From contig NC_134835.1 of assembly GCF_004210375.1 (NCBI RefSeq), positions 69,036,447-69,100,446 of the forward strand: 64,000 nt of DNA, in the 5' to 3' direction. The position numbers and the translations under genes are program-made. Source of the DNA: Tachypleus tridentatus (taxonomy: Eukaryota > Arthropoda > Merostomata > Xiphosura > Limulidae). This document shows, piece by piece, positions 1 to 11,210 of this stretch. The notes under the pieces were generated by a model. That model made no database searches. It saw nothing but the letters and a program-made list of their open reading frames with translations, and had not been told where the DNA came from. The number at the start of each line of letters is the position of its first letter. Position 1 is the first letter of the stretch.

Positions 1-1485
1 ATATTACTAGTATTTTGTAGACAAAAAATCAGATCTTTTAATTACCTATTTTTGCTAATAATTTATTTATGAACATATAGAATACAAAGCTATTTTCATG
101 TTAAAATTAAAAATACTTTTCTTCACATGAAAAATGTCAAATTTCATTTGTGTAATTTTTAAAGCACCCTAAATAAATATTAAACGGTTTCTGTCAATAA
201 AACTTTATATTTTATCCGTTATTGTCTCTACTATAAATCTGCATTTAATTAATTTGACCAACTTTGTAACACCACATAAAAAACGAAATAAATCTAAATT
301 AATGTTTTTTCTTTATAGGATGACCGCAGATGGAAGCAGGATACTACAATCGTTTTTCTTAAATAGCTCGAAGCTCGTAACTGCATACATCCATTTTTGC
401 TAATTTATTGTTTTTTTAAATCTGACGCGTGTCTAAGTTGTAATTCGTGATGACGAGAAAACCCACTTGTAGAAAAAATTATATATGTAAAAACGGCTGG
501 TGTGGAAAGAGAAAGCGCTATGTAGAGGAGCGAACAACATTTCGTTCTTCTTTGTTCATCGTCAGGTTCACCAAGAAAGAAAGAGTTACTGACCGATAGC
601 TGACCACATATTTGAAGGCGGTTGTGTAATTGATTGTAGGAATGCAGAGGGCGTGCTTACATGTTGGATATATTTATTAATATAGATATAAAGGTGTTCC
701 TTTAAAATTCGGCTACTCAATTTGTAAATCACCCGTCGAACCGTGTATCATACGTTACGATATAGAATGACGTATAGAACTGCTCCTGAGTACATCTTCT
801 AATCTAGTGAAGAATTATCATTATGTTTTCATCATTTTAACTAATGTAACCTGATTTAATCAAGTGCATTTCTAATTTTTACATATTAGTTATTTTATAA
901 TAATACATATACATATGCATAAATTTCAGAAATACAAGAAATATAGTATTTACCTGTGACCCTTGACTCTATTCTCTTTTGCCCATTTTATAAGCCTATT
1001 TTTTTTTTTTTATACAAACGGTACTAGTTCACCAAATAATCTTTATTTATTTAAATAATGCACCTAGGAACACAAAATAACAACATGCACAAAGCATACA
1101 ATGCCCTATAATTTTCATAATTTATCTGACTTCTAACAACGGCAAAACAGTTCTTAATTTAAATCTTACCCTTTGTTTTTTCTTTACATATTGTTGCAAC
1201 AGTTAGTCTATTTTCAGTTTTCGACGTTTCTTTCTTTTCTTCAGGAGTTTATTTGCTATTTATGGATAAAGTTCATGCATTTTAATTTGAGTATGTGTGT
1301 ATGTACAGAGCTAGGGTAGAAAAAAATAACAGCTAAAACATAGAGTTTTACTCAAAACAAACATTTAAAACGCATCTGGAAGGTTTTAGACATTATGCAA
1401 ATGAAATTTGAGGTTTTTGAGATGAATAAAATTATTTTTAATCTTAACAAAAAAAATAACTTTGTATACGGAGGAGGAAAAGAAG
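1..1485. other. gene-free AT-rich stretch
   Basis: No coding segment is recognised here. The sequence is AT-rich and full of stops in all frames. The only compositional departure is a stretch at about 420-660 with several CpGs, for example acgcgt near 425 and agcgaac near 530. Such an island in an AT-rich genome could mark a promoter, but I see no exon attached to it. Confidence 0.5.
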
Positions 1486-1760
1486 GCCCAACATGGCTAG
1501 GTGGTTAAGGTATTCAACTTGTAATCCGAGAGTCGCGGGTTCGAATCCCCGTCGCACCAAACATGCTCGCCTTTTTAGCCGTGGGGGTGTTATAGTGTTA
1601 CGTCCAATCCCACTATTCGTTGGTTAAAGAGTGACCTAAGAGTTGAGGGTGAGTGGTGATGACCAGCTTCCTTTCTTCTTTTCTTACACTTGTAAATTAG
1701 AAACGGCTGGCGCAAATAACCCTCGTGTAGTTTGGCGCGAAATTCAAAACAAATCAAACC
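1486..1760 (+). repeat. tRNA-derived SINE, full length
   Basis: The first 75 bases resemble a tRNA gene, with an A-box-like start near 1,493 and a B box, gggttcgaatcccc, at about 1,537-1,550. A conserved body follows (ctcgcc, then cccactattcgttgg, then the gtggtgatgaccagct block). The copy ends in gcgcgaaattcaaaacaaa. The body matches the other copies in this window. RNA polymerase III transcription is expected for this class. This copy is diverged, and its tRNA part is not a functional tRNA because it runs directly into the SINE body. Confidence 0.9.
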
Positions 1761-2461
1761 TTGTAAAAGAAAATATTCGGTATATTCGGGTACATTTTCT
1801 TAGTTTATTAAAAAATACTTCACTAAAAATATAATTTGTGTGTGTGTGTGAAAGACTTATAATATTTGATGAAAGTCTGCTACATTTTATGGAGATATAT
1901 CAGTAGTATCAAAACTATAAAAGTTTTAAACGAGCTCAAAGAGGTCATGTGGCTGATCAAATTGGCCGAGCCTGTGCTAAAAAAATGACAAATGAAACAA
2001 ACCGTACAGTGCTCCATTTGATTGGGAATTGGGGAATCTTCATTCGAAGATAGGGGGCGTAACAGCCACTTTATTCCCTTAAGGGCCGGCCCTGGTTGCA
2101 AAGAAAATATATTTATGTTTTTCAGAGTATTAACGTTAAATTACATAGAGTTTATTTTTAAATACCTCTCCTTATTTTTTAACTGACAGACCTAAAGAAA
2201 AGTGATAAGTCAATGTAATTTTCCTTCAACTCTTGAGGTACACTTGTCTGATCAAATAATGGGATTTGACTATCACTCTTATCCAGGGCCTATGAAAATT
2301 GTCCTTAAAAGTTAATTCTAGAGCGCCCAAAATAATAAGTATAAAAACTTGAAATACACATTTTACTGTAAACATTTATTACATTATTCGCATATAAATA
2401 CTTAAATTTCGAACCAAAATTTATAATTTATATATCTATAATTTATTTAACTTTTGGTTTA
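1761..2461. other. non-coding stretch with a transposon-end-like motif
   Basis: No gene is seen. At about 2,082-2,095 the sequence reads aagggccggccctg, a GC-rich palindromic motif typical of DNA-transposon termini. A possible partner, ccagggcctatg, lies near 2,283. No transposase or target-site duplication could be tied to it. Confidence 0.35.
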
Positions 2462-2710
2462 ACTTATACGGCTGGTAGGACCTACGAACAGAAGGCGCCT
2501 AGATTCTACGATAGTTTTGATCCGGCACTGCTCTTATCGCGCACCCATGACTCTGAAGAGTTGAGCATGTTTTTATTGCAACAGGAAGGGAACCATGAAT
2601 CTTTGGAATTGTTGATCAGGCAAGCGAATAAACTTGGCCAAGACCAGTTCCAAAAAAAAGAAGAAAAAAGAACCATTGAGAACATTAAATGGTTGAGGTT
2701 TGATAACTGA
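2462..2710 (+). CDS. unidentified coding-like segment, possible last exon
   Basis: An uninterrupted frame of 82 codons ends in TGA at 2,708-2,710. No ATG starts it; the frame stays open upstream into AT-rich sequence to before 2,380, so the left boundary is arbitrary. The composition changes sharply, with several CpG-containing codons (acg, gcg, ccg, tcg, cgc) against an AT-rich background. The product would be hydrophilic and charged: an aromatic patch PRFYDSFDPALLL, then a Glu/Gln/Lys-rich helical-looking stretch, ending IKWLRFDN. I do not recognise the family. It could be the terminal exon of a gene entering from the left, or a piece of a retroelement gag. The only nearby acceptor-like AG, near 2,478, lacks a good pyrimidine tract. 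Confidence 0.35.
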   Translation, partial: TYTAGRTYEQKAPRFYDSFDPALLLSRTHDSEELSMFLLQQEGNHESLELLIRQANKLGQDQFQKKEEKRTIENIKWLRFDN

Positions 2711-3400
2711 AACTATGGAAACTAAAAATGGAAAATCGTTAAGAAGTGGAAAGTGAAAACACGTTTATACATATTTTGCAAAGTTCCTTAGTGCACACAA
2801 CGGAAAAGCATAGATGCAAGAGAGCTCTATCATCAACACTATGAGAAACGGGCTGGAAAGACCTTACAAATTTAATGTCACAAAATTTCGGCGTTAAGAT
2901 TTACAATAATCACATGATTTACTTCCAAGCAGTGAAAATTACAGATACCATAAAACCACTTAATTTTCCTTGACTCATACTCGTTTGTTCCAATTTAAAT
3001 CTCAAACTTATTATTAATTCCAATAGTTTTTTGTGTTTTTTTAAACTTGTGCAAAGTTGCTCAAAGGCTATCTGTACATGGCCGTTTCTAATCTTGATGA
3101 GAGACTAGAGGGAAGGTAAATAGACATTCAATGAATGAAATATATTTAAAATACTTAAATTGCAGAAAAAACAAAACAAAAACACTTTTAACTGCATCAT
3201 ATGAGATATCCAAATATACCCCAAAGCAAGGAGAAACCTTCTTTTTATTTTTAGTTATACGGAATTGAATACGTTATATGTAAATAATTTTAAAATCTCA
3301 CCACATTGTTATATAACATAACTTGACCTGCGCCAAAGTAACAATCCAATTAATTTTAAATAGTTCAGGGTTGAAAATTAGCAAATACTTATGTAATTTC

Positions 3401-3730
3401 ATGGCCGAGCGCGTTAAGGCATGCGACTCGTAATCTGAGGGTCGCGGGTTCGTATCCGCGTTGCGCTAAACATGCTCGCCCTTTAGCCGTGGGGGCGTTA
3501 TAAAGTGAAGGTCAATCCCACTATTCGTTGGTAAAAGAGTAGCCCAAGAGTTGGCGCAGGGTGGTGATGACCAGCTGCCTTCCCTCTAGTCTTACACTAC
3601 TAAATTAGGGACGGCTAGGTGCAGTGGGCTAACAACCTACTCACTTAAAAAACATGTTCAAGAAACCGCAGTGATTGCGGCCCTATGTTCCTTAATGGAA
3701 TTGAGTGGCAATAATAATAATAAATAAATA
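3401..3730 (+). repeat. SINE with a replaced 3' end
   Basis: The tRNA-like head and body of the common SINE are present from 3,401 to about 3,625 (gtcgcgggttcgtatccgcg at the B box, then cccactattcgttgg). After ggacggctagg the usual tail is replaced by unrelated sequence ending in a TAA-type run (aataataataataaataaa) at 3,710-3,730. This suggests a chimera with another retroelement's 3' end, or insertion next to one. Confidence 0.8.
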
Positions 3731-3804
3731 TCTAATTTACAGTTCACTAAATTACATTGAATAACATTCACAACTTACTGTATATTTCACTTTTACATGT
3801 GTGT

Positions 3805-3915
3805 TTTCTTATAGCAAAGCCACATTGGGCTATCTGCTGTGTCCAGTTAGGGAATCGAGCCCCTGATTTTAGCGTTGTATATCCTTCACCTGTGCGTTAT
3901 ACCAGTTAAACAATT
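3805..3915 (-). repeat. second tRNA-like SINE family, fragment
   Basis: Reading the minus strand gives a tRNA-like segment with a B-box-like gattccc motif followed by a cagcagatagccc-type body and gctttgctataagaaaac. It shares only the general plan with the main SINE, so it is a separate family. A related plus-strand copy lies at about 46,586-46,703. Confidence 0.6.
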
Positions 3916-4490
3916 AGTTGAATTGAAAAATATAGGCTGTTTTTTTCATTTCTAGAACATTACATTCATAATAAAATGCTCGTAATTAAAAGGTTCCCAG
4001 CGTGTTAGTGTTAAGTTTACGGATTTACATTGCTCAAGTTTGAGACTCATTCCTTGCGGCAGATTGAGCATAAATACAATGGCGTATTAAGGAGGTTGCG
4101 AGGGGGCTGTTCGCCCTGGATGACAGCCAGGAGAGGGGGTGCTATCAGGAGGTGTTGAAATACCAGTATAGGTTTTAAATCCAAATGAAAAATTCGCGAA
4201 AGTAAGAGAAAATCCGAAAAATGTTCAAACTATTTCAACAGCTTAATGTTAATTTCTACTATAAATTTTGTTTTTATTGCCAATACAAAATTTAAAAACA
4301 AAAAATTAAATTTGCTGTAATTTTCTTGTGCATTTTAGATCATCAGAAAAAAGACCAGTTTTTTTACAATAATATCAGTGGGCATACATGATGATACTTC
4401 AAAATACTGTTATTAAAGTACATCTATACTAGAACGTGTTAGCTGATATTTCATGACAATATTTTGTACATTCACCTCTGTCTCACCTAC

Positions 4491-4772
4491 CCCCGACATG
4501 GCCAGGTGGGTTAAGGTGTTAGACTCGTAATCCGAGGGTCGCGGGTTCGAATCCTCGTCGCACCAAATATGCTCGCCCTTTCAGCCGTGGGGGCGTTAAA
4601 ATGTTACACTAAATCCCACTATTCATTCGTAAAAGAGTAGCCCAAGAGTTGGCGGTGGATGGTGATGACTAGCTGCCTTCCCTCTAGTCTTACACTGCTA
4701 AATTAGGGACGGCTAGCACAGTTAGCCCTCGAGTTGCTTTGTGCGAAATTCCAAAAACAAACAAACAAACAA
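4491..4772 (+). repeat. tRNA-derived SINE, full length
   Basis: This is the best-preserved copy in the window: catggccaggtgggttaagg head, B box gggttcgaatcc, ctcgccctttcagccgtggg body, and a cgaaattccaaaaacaaac tail. It forms most of unit A of the local tandem duplication. Confidence 0.92.
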
Positions 4773-4845
4773 GCATCTATACTAGAACGTGTTAGTTAAT
4801 TTTTCATGACAATACTTTGTACATTCAATTCTTCTGTGTCTTACC

Positions 4846-5125
4846 AATGCTCGCTATAGACAGGCGATTAGGGCGCTCGACTCGTGGTTTGTTAGTCGTG
4901 GGTTCGAATCCCCGTTACATAAAAAATTCTCGCCCTTTCAGCCATGGGGCGTTATATGTGATAGTCAATCCCTCTATTTGTTGGTAAAAGAGTAGCCAAA
5001 GAGTTGGTAGTGGACGGTGATGACTAGTTGCCTTCCCTCTAGTCTTTCGCTGTTAAATTAGAGACGACTAGTGCAGATAACCCTGGTGTAGCTTTGCGTG
5101 AAATTAAAAACAAACAAACAAACAC
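4846..5125 (+). repeat. tRNA-derived SINE, diverged copy
   Basis: B box gggttcgaatccc lies at about 4,900-4,912, followed by the usual body (cgccctttcagcc, then gtgatgactag) and the tail gcgtgaaattaaaaacaaac. Its head differs from the neighbouring copy. It forms most of unit B of the duplication. Confidence 0.88.
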
Positions 5126-5739
5126 TGTGTTTGAGATTCTTTTTGACTGTCTGATTATTGCTTCATGTGAAAGACGTTTTCCAAATTGAAATTGATAAAG
5201 AATTGCTTTTGCTCGACCATGAGTGAGACAAGATTGACAAATATTACTTTCAACTGAACAAGAATATGCAAAGTAGGTGAATTTGGATGAGACCATTGAT
5301 CAGTTTGTAGAAATTAAGGCTCCAAAGCAAAAACTTTGAATCTTCTCTATTTACCTTTGAAGAACAGGTTGAGCGTTGAGACTGTATTTCTTGTGTTTTT
5401 GTATAAAATAAAATCCAGTATTACTTGTTCACTAAATTGTTAATGTCCTGCATTTTTCTTATTTGCAATTTGTTCATGACAGCATTGAACTGTTTAAAAA
5501 TCTACTTGCAAACATAATATATTTTTGTGTGTGTAAATGTTTAAAATATTTATGACAAAGGTACAAAGGAAGGATCCGCCCGTGTACCAAATACTTTTGG
5601 TACGCCTATGTGTAGATATAGTCTATTGCGTTACTTTGTGCTAAAACAATGCTATAATAATTGTAAAATATATTCCAAAAGGTTTTGGTGATGTAAAGCA
5701 CGAGTTACGCAATATTTATTTTATTTATTCCATTTGTGA

Positions 5740-5930
5740 CACAAAATGGCTTCAAATGTTATATTGCGTCTGATACCGTGTGCGAAACGACGGTGATGGT
5801 CTTATGAGGAAAACTTTCACGGTCTCGTGCTACGAAAGCTTGCGCCCCCTCGTAGTCAGTGACGAGATATCAATCTTTATCAGAAATTAGTTCTGTAAAA
5901 GTAATATTGAAATAGTGTAGCGTGTGAGTT
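5740..5930 (+). promoter_or_regulatory. CpG-richer stretch, possible promoter or first non-coding exon
   Basis: From about 5,765 to 5,870 the sequence is clearly richer in CpG than its surroundings (gaaacgacgg, ttcacggtctcgtgc, cgccccctcg). A 16-codon upstream-type ORF starts at the ATG at 5,746. A donor-like site, caa|gtaagg, follows at 5,994. This fits the 5' end of a plus-strand gene, and UVRAG is the next coding sequence downstream, 7.4 kb away, with an apparent acceptor in its 5' UTR. No TATA box or initiator is clear, so the assignment is inference. Confidence 0.25.
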
Positions 5931-6835
5931 ATTCTCGTAAAAAATTATAAAGTTGTGTTGTTTTTCTTCGATGAATGTAACTTCACACATCAAGTAAGGT
6001 TTTTTTTTTGTTATCATTTTCGGGTAATTATAAATATAATATGTATAAAAATTAATTCAGTTAAGTGATTTAAAGTATTTTAAATCTAGCTTATAAATAA
6101 ATTCAGACATTAACCATTTTGTACAATTTATACAATATTACTTTATTAGATTATTAGAATTGCAACAGATAACAGTATACCATATATTTAGTAATTTGTA
6201 TTTACAGTTCTTTAACAGTGTTTGTTGCAATGGAAGTGGGAGTTAACCACGGTCTCTTCGTAATTCAGATTCATTAACTCTGCGACTTGAATTATAACAA
6301 TAACACTAAAACTACTGTTAACTGACAATGTTGCAATGGCGATTATTGTTTATTACTATCAGTAAAAATAGTAATATTATGTATTTAATGTTGTGTATTA
6401 ACACTAGTCACAACTACAGTATAGTAGTACTTCTGTTATTACTAGTATTACTATTAACTAAGTAGCAAAAATCCACTAGTAGAACGTTTATATGCAAATA
6501 TGGAGTTATATCTGCGCGTCTTCACAGTTCTGATTCAGTTTCACTAATTAGGTTGAGTTGTTTCAATAGTTATTTTGAATTAAGAATCCTAAAAGTGACA
6601 TGTAGTAATTGTTATACATGTAGTCTTAGTTACAAAGAACTATGTACTGACAGTCTCCCTGTTTTTGTTGCTTTTTATCAATTACTATTATTAAAAATAA
6701 CATTTAACATTAAATACCATTCAATAACCTTTCTTGTGCCCACATTCATTGATTTCACACCTTAAAAGATGTGCAAGAGGTTTTATATATAAGAAAATTA
6801 AACTTGTTACTTACATTATGTGAAGTAGTTGGCTG

Positions 6836-6836
<1 letters not shown>

Positions 6837-6882
<46 letters not shown>
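6837..6882. repeat. (TA)n microsatellite
   Basis: About 21 uninterrupted TA dinucleotides, followed by cacac. It is likely length-polymorphic. Confidence 0.95.
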
Positions 6883-6885
<3 letters not shown>

Positions 6886-8889
6886 TGAGATAGTGTAAAT
6901 TTTAAATATTACTCTGGTTTTGACTCCTGTTAATTTGATAATTATTTGCTAATTTGCTGAAGTGTTTTTGTTTGGACATTTGTATTACATCTACTGTTTT
7001 ATTATTGTTAACTTGGTTTAGTACCAGCAACTCATTTTAAAATATCCTTTTTTTTAATGCCACATGTTAACATATCTTTACAGTTCACTTGTGTGTAAAT
7101 GTGTGTGAATATTTTTCATTGACAGTCTATCTTTAATAATTTACTTGTGTAATAGAAGATTTTAACTAAATTGTATCATTTATTCCAGTAAAGCTATTGT
7201 TACGTTTCCATTTTTCAGAACATATTCATTCCTCTCTTAGGCTTGTGTATAGTGTTGGCTTTTACTATTGCTAATGGCAACTTGTTCCATAAGTGAATTA
7301 GTATGTTGAAGAAAAAGAAAACTATATATATATGTATATCTTAACTGGAGCCTAGCTGTCATTTACAAATCTTATACTTGCGTATTTCCTCTGGTCCCAC
7401 AATCTTCAGACTAAAGCATAAAGAAACCAGAGCCTTTGTATTTATAATTAAGTAATAAGCTATTTACAGCCCTCAAACCCATACAGAATTGGTCAATCTT
7501 TTTCTAATACCATCATATACATGCAAAAATATTTGTTAGTTTTATTATAAAAAACTTTTCTTTCAACTATTATCTCAGTAGTGTCATTTGTATTTAGCTA
7601 CTGGAATTGTCATACACCTTGTAAATATAGTAAATAAACTGGTAAATATCATTCATTAAGGATAAAGTTTTTAATCTGTAATCAAGAAACTAATAATTGT
7701 ATTATTAGATGTAGTAAACAAATAACAATAGTAAGAAAGTTGTGGTAATTTGTTTTTAAGGCTAGTGAAATCTTCTATAAGAGTACTACTATGTAAAGAT
7801 TGTAGCAATCTTATAACAGAATGGATTTCTATGTTTAAACAATGTAGGGATGCAACTTAAATGATGCATATAGCCAGGGGTTTTGCATTTTAGACTTATT
7901 TTTATAGTGCCTCAAAAAACTAAAGGTTAACTTGGCCTAAGTTTTCAACATTTATTATATAAGAATTTGGGCAATCCTCATTGCTTTTGTTTGAGTTGTA
8001 GAATAGAGGTGAGAGGTGTTAACATAAATGACAATATTAATATTAACTTGTTTCATATTACACAAATTTGATGAACTAACACCTAGTATAAAACTAGGAC
8101 ACACAAATTTTTCAGATATTAAAACCTTGAACCCTCCATTGTTTAAGGAAAATTATCAATAATCAATCACTTCTACCAATAATAAATATCAAGCAATAAG
8201 GATATCTTTAATACATTATTCCTTCTACAGATACTTTTCTGAACAACTTCTTGTTGGCCAGGGATTTGTCATAAAATGCATATAACTGTAATTCATGTTT
8301 ACCCTTGGGATACTTTTAGATAAATACTCCACTATTTTAAAATTTAACATTACTTCTGTTTTGGCAGGTACAAAATCACATGCTTAATGATGTATGCAGT
8401 AGAGACGTCATATGCTGCAGCTAGACTGGGATGTTTTTCACCCTAGCATTAGTGATAACACATCTTTAGAAATTTTCAGTTTGATTTTTAAAAACATAAC
8501 TTCCTACTCATTTTTCCAACTATATATTTCATGCTGAATATTTGAACCTTTTAAAGGAATGTTTTTATATTTAACAAAGATCAGTACTACCAATGATATA
8601 ACCTAACTGCAAACATTGTAGAATTCTGACAACTTTGTACAAAAATTTCTAGTATTGGTTTTAAAAAAACTAACTAACTTTGCATTAACCTCCCCAAGCA
8701 GTAAGAGTAAATTTATTAATTTCATGTCTTCTAAAATTCAAGGTACAATCATTCAAAGTCATAGAGATTTCATACGTATCACTGATACCTAAGGTAATGA
8801 GAGGTTTAAAAGGAGATGGAGAGCATTAGTTAAATAATAGTTTTAAAGATGAGTCTGTCATATTTAAATATAAATATAGTAGATTCAAG
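6883..8889. other. gene-free AT-rich stretch
   Basis: All frames are short and carry AT-rich noise, and I recognise no exon or repeat family. If the promoter near 5.8 kb belongs to UVRAG, this is part of its first intron. Confidence 0.5.
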
Positions 8890-9880
8890 AACAGGCTTAG
8901 CTGTTATTCTAATGTTAAGAATATTGGGAACAAAATAGGTGAGTTTAATGTTCTACTTAAAATAGAATAACACAAGATAATGGGAATTACTAAAACTAGT
9001 TATACTTAGAGAACACTGATAATAGGAATTAATCCGATGACTGACATAACTGAGGGCATGAAGAAAAATGGGGATAAATGTTCAAGAAGCTGAAATTTAC
9101 AGATATGTAGGTTGAAGGATTTACTGAACTGTAGGAAAATTAGAGATTTTATTAAAAAAGGACATTAAGAAATCCAAAGGAGAAACAGCTGACTGATATT
9201 AAAAATAACATTTTTTTATATATAATATTAAAGGTTAACAAAAATGTTAAAATGTGAATCTGGACCTCAAAGAATGTCTATGAGAAGGATTTTGTTGAAG
9301 ACTGTGAGATCAGTGAGGTTTTAATTTTGTCTTCTGTTTTTGCAAGAAATGGTTGTAGAAACATTCCTGATCTTGAGTGTTACAATAAACTGTTGTAATG
9401 GACCTGAATGATTCAGATATTAATCCATTGGTAATGTATAGAACGAATGAGAAGTTTAACTACCCTGGTCAGACAAGAATCTCATTAGGGTTTTAAAAGA
9501 GGTCTAAAACCAGATATAAAAGTCTGTTTCATTTTTGGTTGGTTAATAGACAGTGGACAGAAAACAGAATTGGAGAGTTCTAATATTACTATATTTGGTA
9601 TAGGAAGTGATAAGTATTGGCTTGAAAATTGTAGGTTGTTCTTGTTTCTGTTATGTAAGAATTATTTTAAAAGAAGTTTTAAATGGAGGATTTAGTGAAG
9701 TATAATAAAAGAAACTTAGCATGGATTCAACAAATTTTTTTTTTTTCTCTCAAGGTTGTCAAATACCTAGGCAATGGAAAAGGTCTGAAATTAGTATTAC
9801 TTCAATTAAAGAAAAAACTTTTGACAAGACAACACACAGAAGATCAGTTAAGCAGTTCATATTGGTAAAGGTTAGGAAGA
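8890..9880 (+). mobile_element. CR1-type LINE fragment (endonuclease start and RT start)
   Basis: Conceptual translation across several frames gives recognisable CR1 landmarks in order. The start of the AP endonuclease domain (IGNKIGEFNVLLKIE, then MGITKT) is at about 8,930-8,995. The linker before the RT (VEDCEISEVL with SSVFARNG) is at about 9,298-9,360. An early RT segment (SQGCQIPRQWKRSEI) is at about 9,748-9,795. Most of the endonuclease between these is missing, and stops and frameshifts are numerous, so it is a dead, internally deleted copy. It converges with the minus-strand copy at 10,210-11,210. Confidence 0.65.
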
Positions 9881-10209
9881 GACTAGATAATTAGGTTGCT
9901 ATGATCTATTATAATTTTCAAGTTTTCCATCATATCAGTTTATTTAAATTTCTTATGTTTGTAATGCTGTTTTTTAATTTTATTTTTGATACTTATTGTG
10001 ATCCAACCTAATTTTTTAATTGTCCACTTTTTTTTCTTTCTGTAAGGAATATGCCTGTCTTTAATATTTAAAAATGATTTTTCACATTTGATCAGTATTC
10101 AATTGATATAGTTATCCATTTCACATAAGATAATTCTTCTTACAACTTTTTGATTTTTTTTAAATTTTGGAATAAAATTCTCATTATTTGTTTTTTTCCC
10201 ATATGAAGT

Positions 10210-11210
10210 GAAATATCAAATCTAATTGAGCTATGAGCACTTGCATTCAAATGTTCCTCAACCTCTACCCTATTAAACATTTCTACATTAGAAGAAATCT
10301 AGGATAGCATGGTTTATACTGTTTCCAAACCACTTGGTGAAGAAAAACATTCTGAATAGTTTCTAAAATGCCTGAAAGTAAAATCAACCATAATTATTAC
10401 CTCATTAAAAACTGAATTATTTATCTCACTGTAGAGTTTCTTATTAATTTCAGGATTTTCTTCTAGAAGTCTCTAACAGATTCAAACTAAAGGCCTCCCA
10501 TCATAAGCACTAACAGAAACCCAGACAGGTTTGACTTCATTGTTATCTTCACCTCAATAGGATGGACTCAACTTTTATGTATGAAGCTGTTCTTCCCCTC
10601 TTTTTAGCACTCTATCCCTATTCAACAACCTATGATTCTCTATTTCAAAGAAATTCCTCTCATAAGGATTGTCTAAATTTAACCAGGTTTCAGTTATCTG
10701 CATTCTATCAAAATTCTATTCTGATAATTGCTCTAAAGTCATCCACTCTTTTTTCAACATTACAATAGTAACAGCTTTGCTTACCATTAATGGTACTTTG
10801 GTACATTGTTCCAACACTATAGTTTTTGTTATTTAGGCCCTCATCATTGTCTAGACTTAAGTCAATAGCCATCAAAAAGAAATCAATCCCTATCCTATTT
10901 AAATGTAAACAATCCATTCTACAAATCCCTTTTCTATTAAACTGATTCACAACTCCATCCAGCTTAGCATTTGGGCCTAGTGAGCTATTTACAACTTCAT
11001 TTCCACAATTATGTTCTAGTTGTATCTGTGACAGATTAAGTTATGGCCCTTTTTTTAATATCTTTATCTGTACCTTGTACTTAGCAGTTAGTTTCTCTGA
11101 TCTACTTCTGTCTGTACCATTAACCTCTCTGTGCACTACAATGACTGAATCACTACAAGTATTCTTTGCTATATCATTTGTTCTGTCAGTTATTCTCTAC
11201 CTCTGGCCTT
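10210..11210 (-). mobile_element. CR1-type LINE fragment (esterase and AP endonuclease)
   Basis: On the minus strand, from 11,210 downward, the translation shows an SGNH-esterase-like region (SDSVIVVHREVNGTD at about 11,100-11,150). The endonuclease follows: VDDFRAIIRIE, ITETW then LNLDNPYERNFFEIEN, YDGRPLV, VIIMVDFTF in place of the usual GDFN, and VEVEEHLN near 10,220-10,270 where the family has the SDH-type motif. The order matches the N-terminal half of CR1 ORF2. Frameshifts are present and catalytic positions are altered. The RT half is absent downstream. Confidence 0.7.

Larger units (their letters stand above)
4421..5125 (+). repeat. tandem duplication, two units of ~353 bp, each with a SINE
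   Basis: Unit A is 4,421-4,773 and unit B is 4,774-5,125. Each starts with the same ~71-base non-SINE segment (catctatactagaacgtgtt at 4,421 and again at 4,774) and continues into a full SINE (4,491-4,772 and 4,846-5,125). The non-SINE parts are about 88% identical by eye. The SINE parts are more diverged, especially in the tRNA-like head, where unit B reads ctcgactcgtggtttg. Confidence 0.8.

Noticed and set aside
1486-1560. Functional tRNA gene (also at 4,491 and 51,260)
   Set aside because: The tRNA-like part runs directly into the SINE body and recurs in many copies; no independent tRNA end is present.
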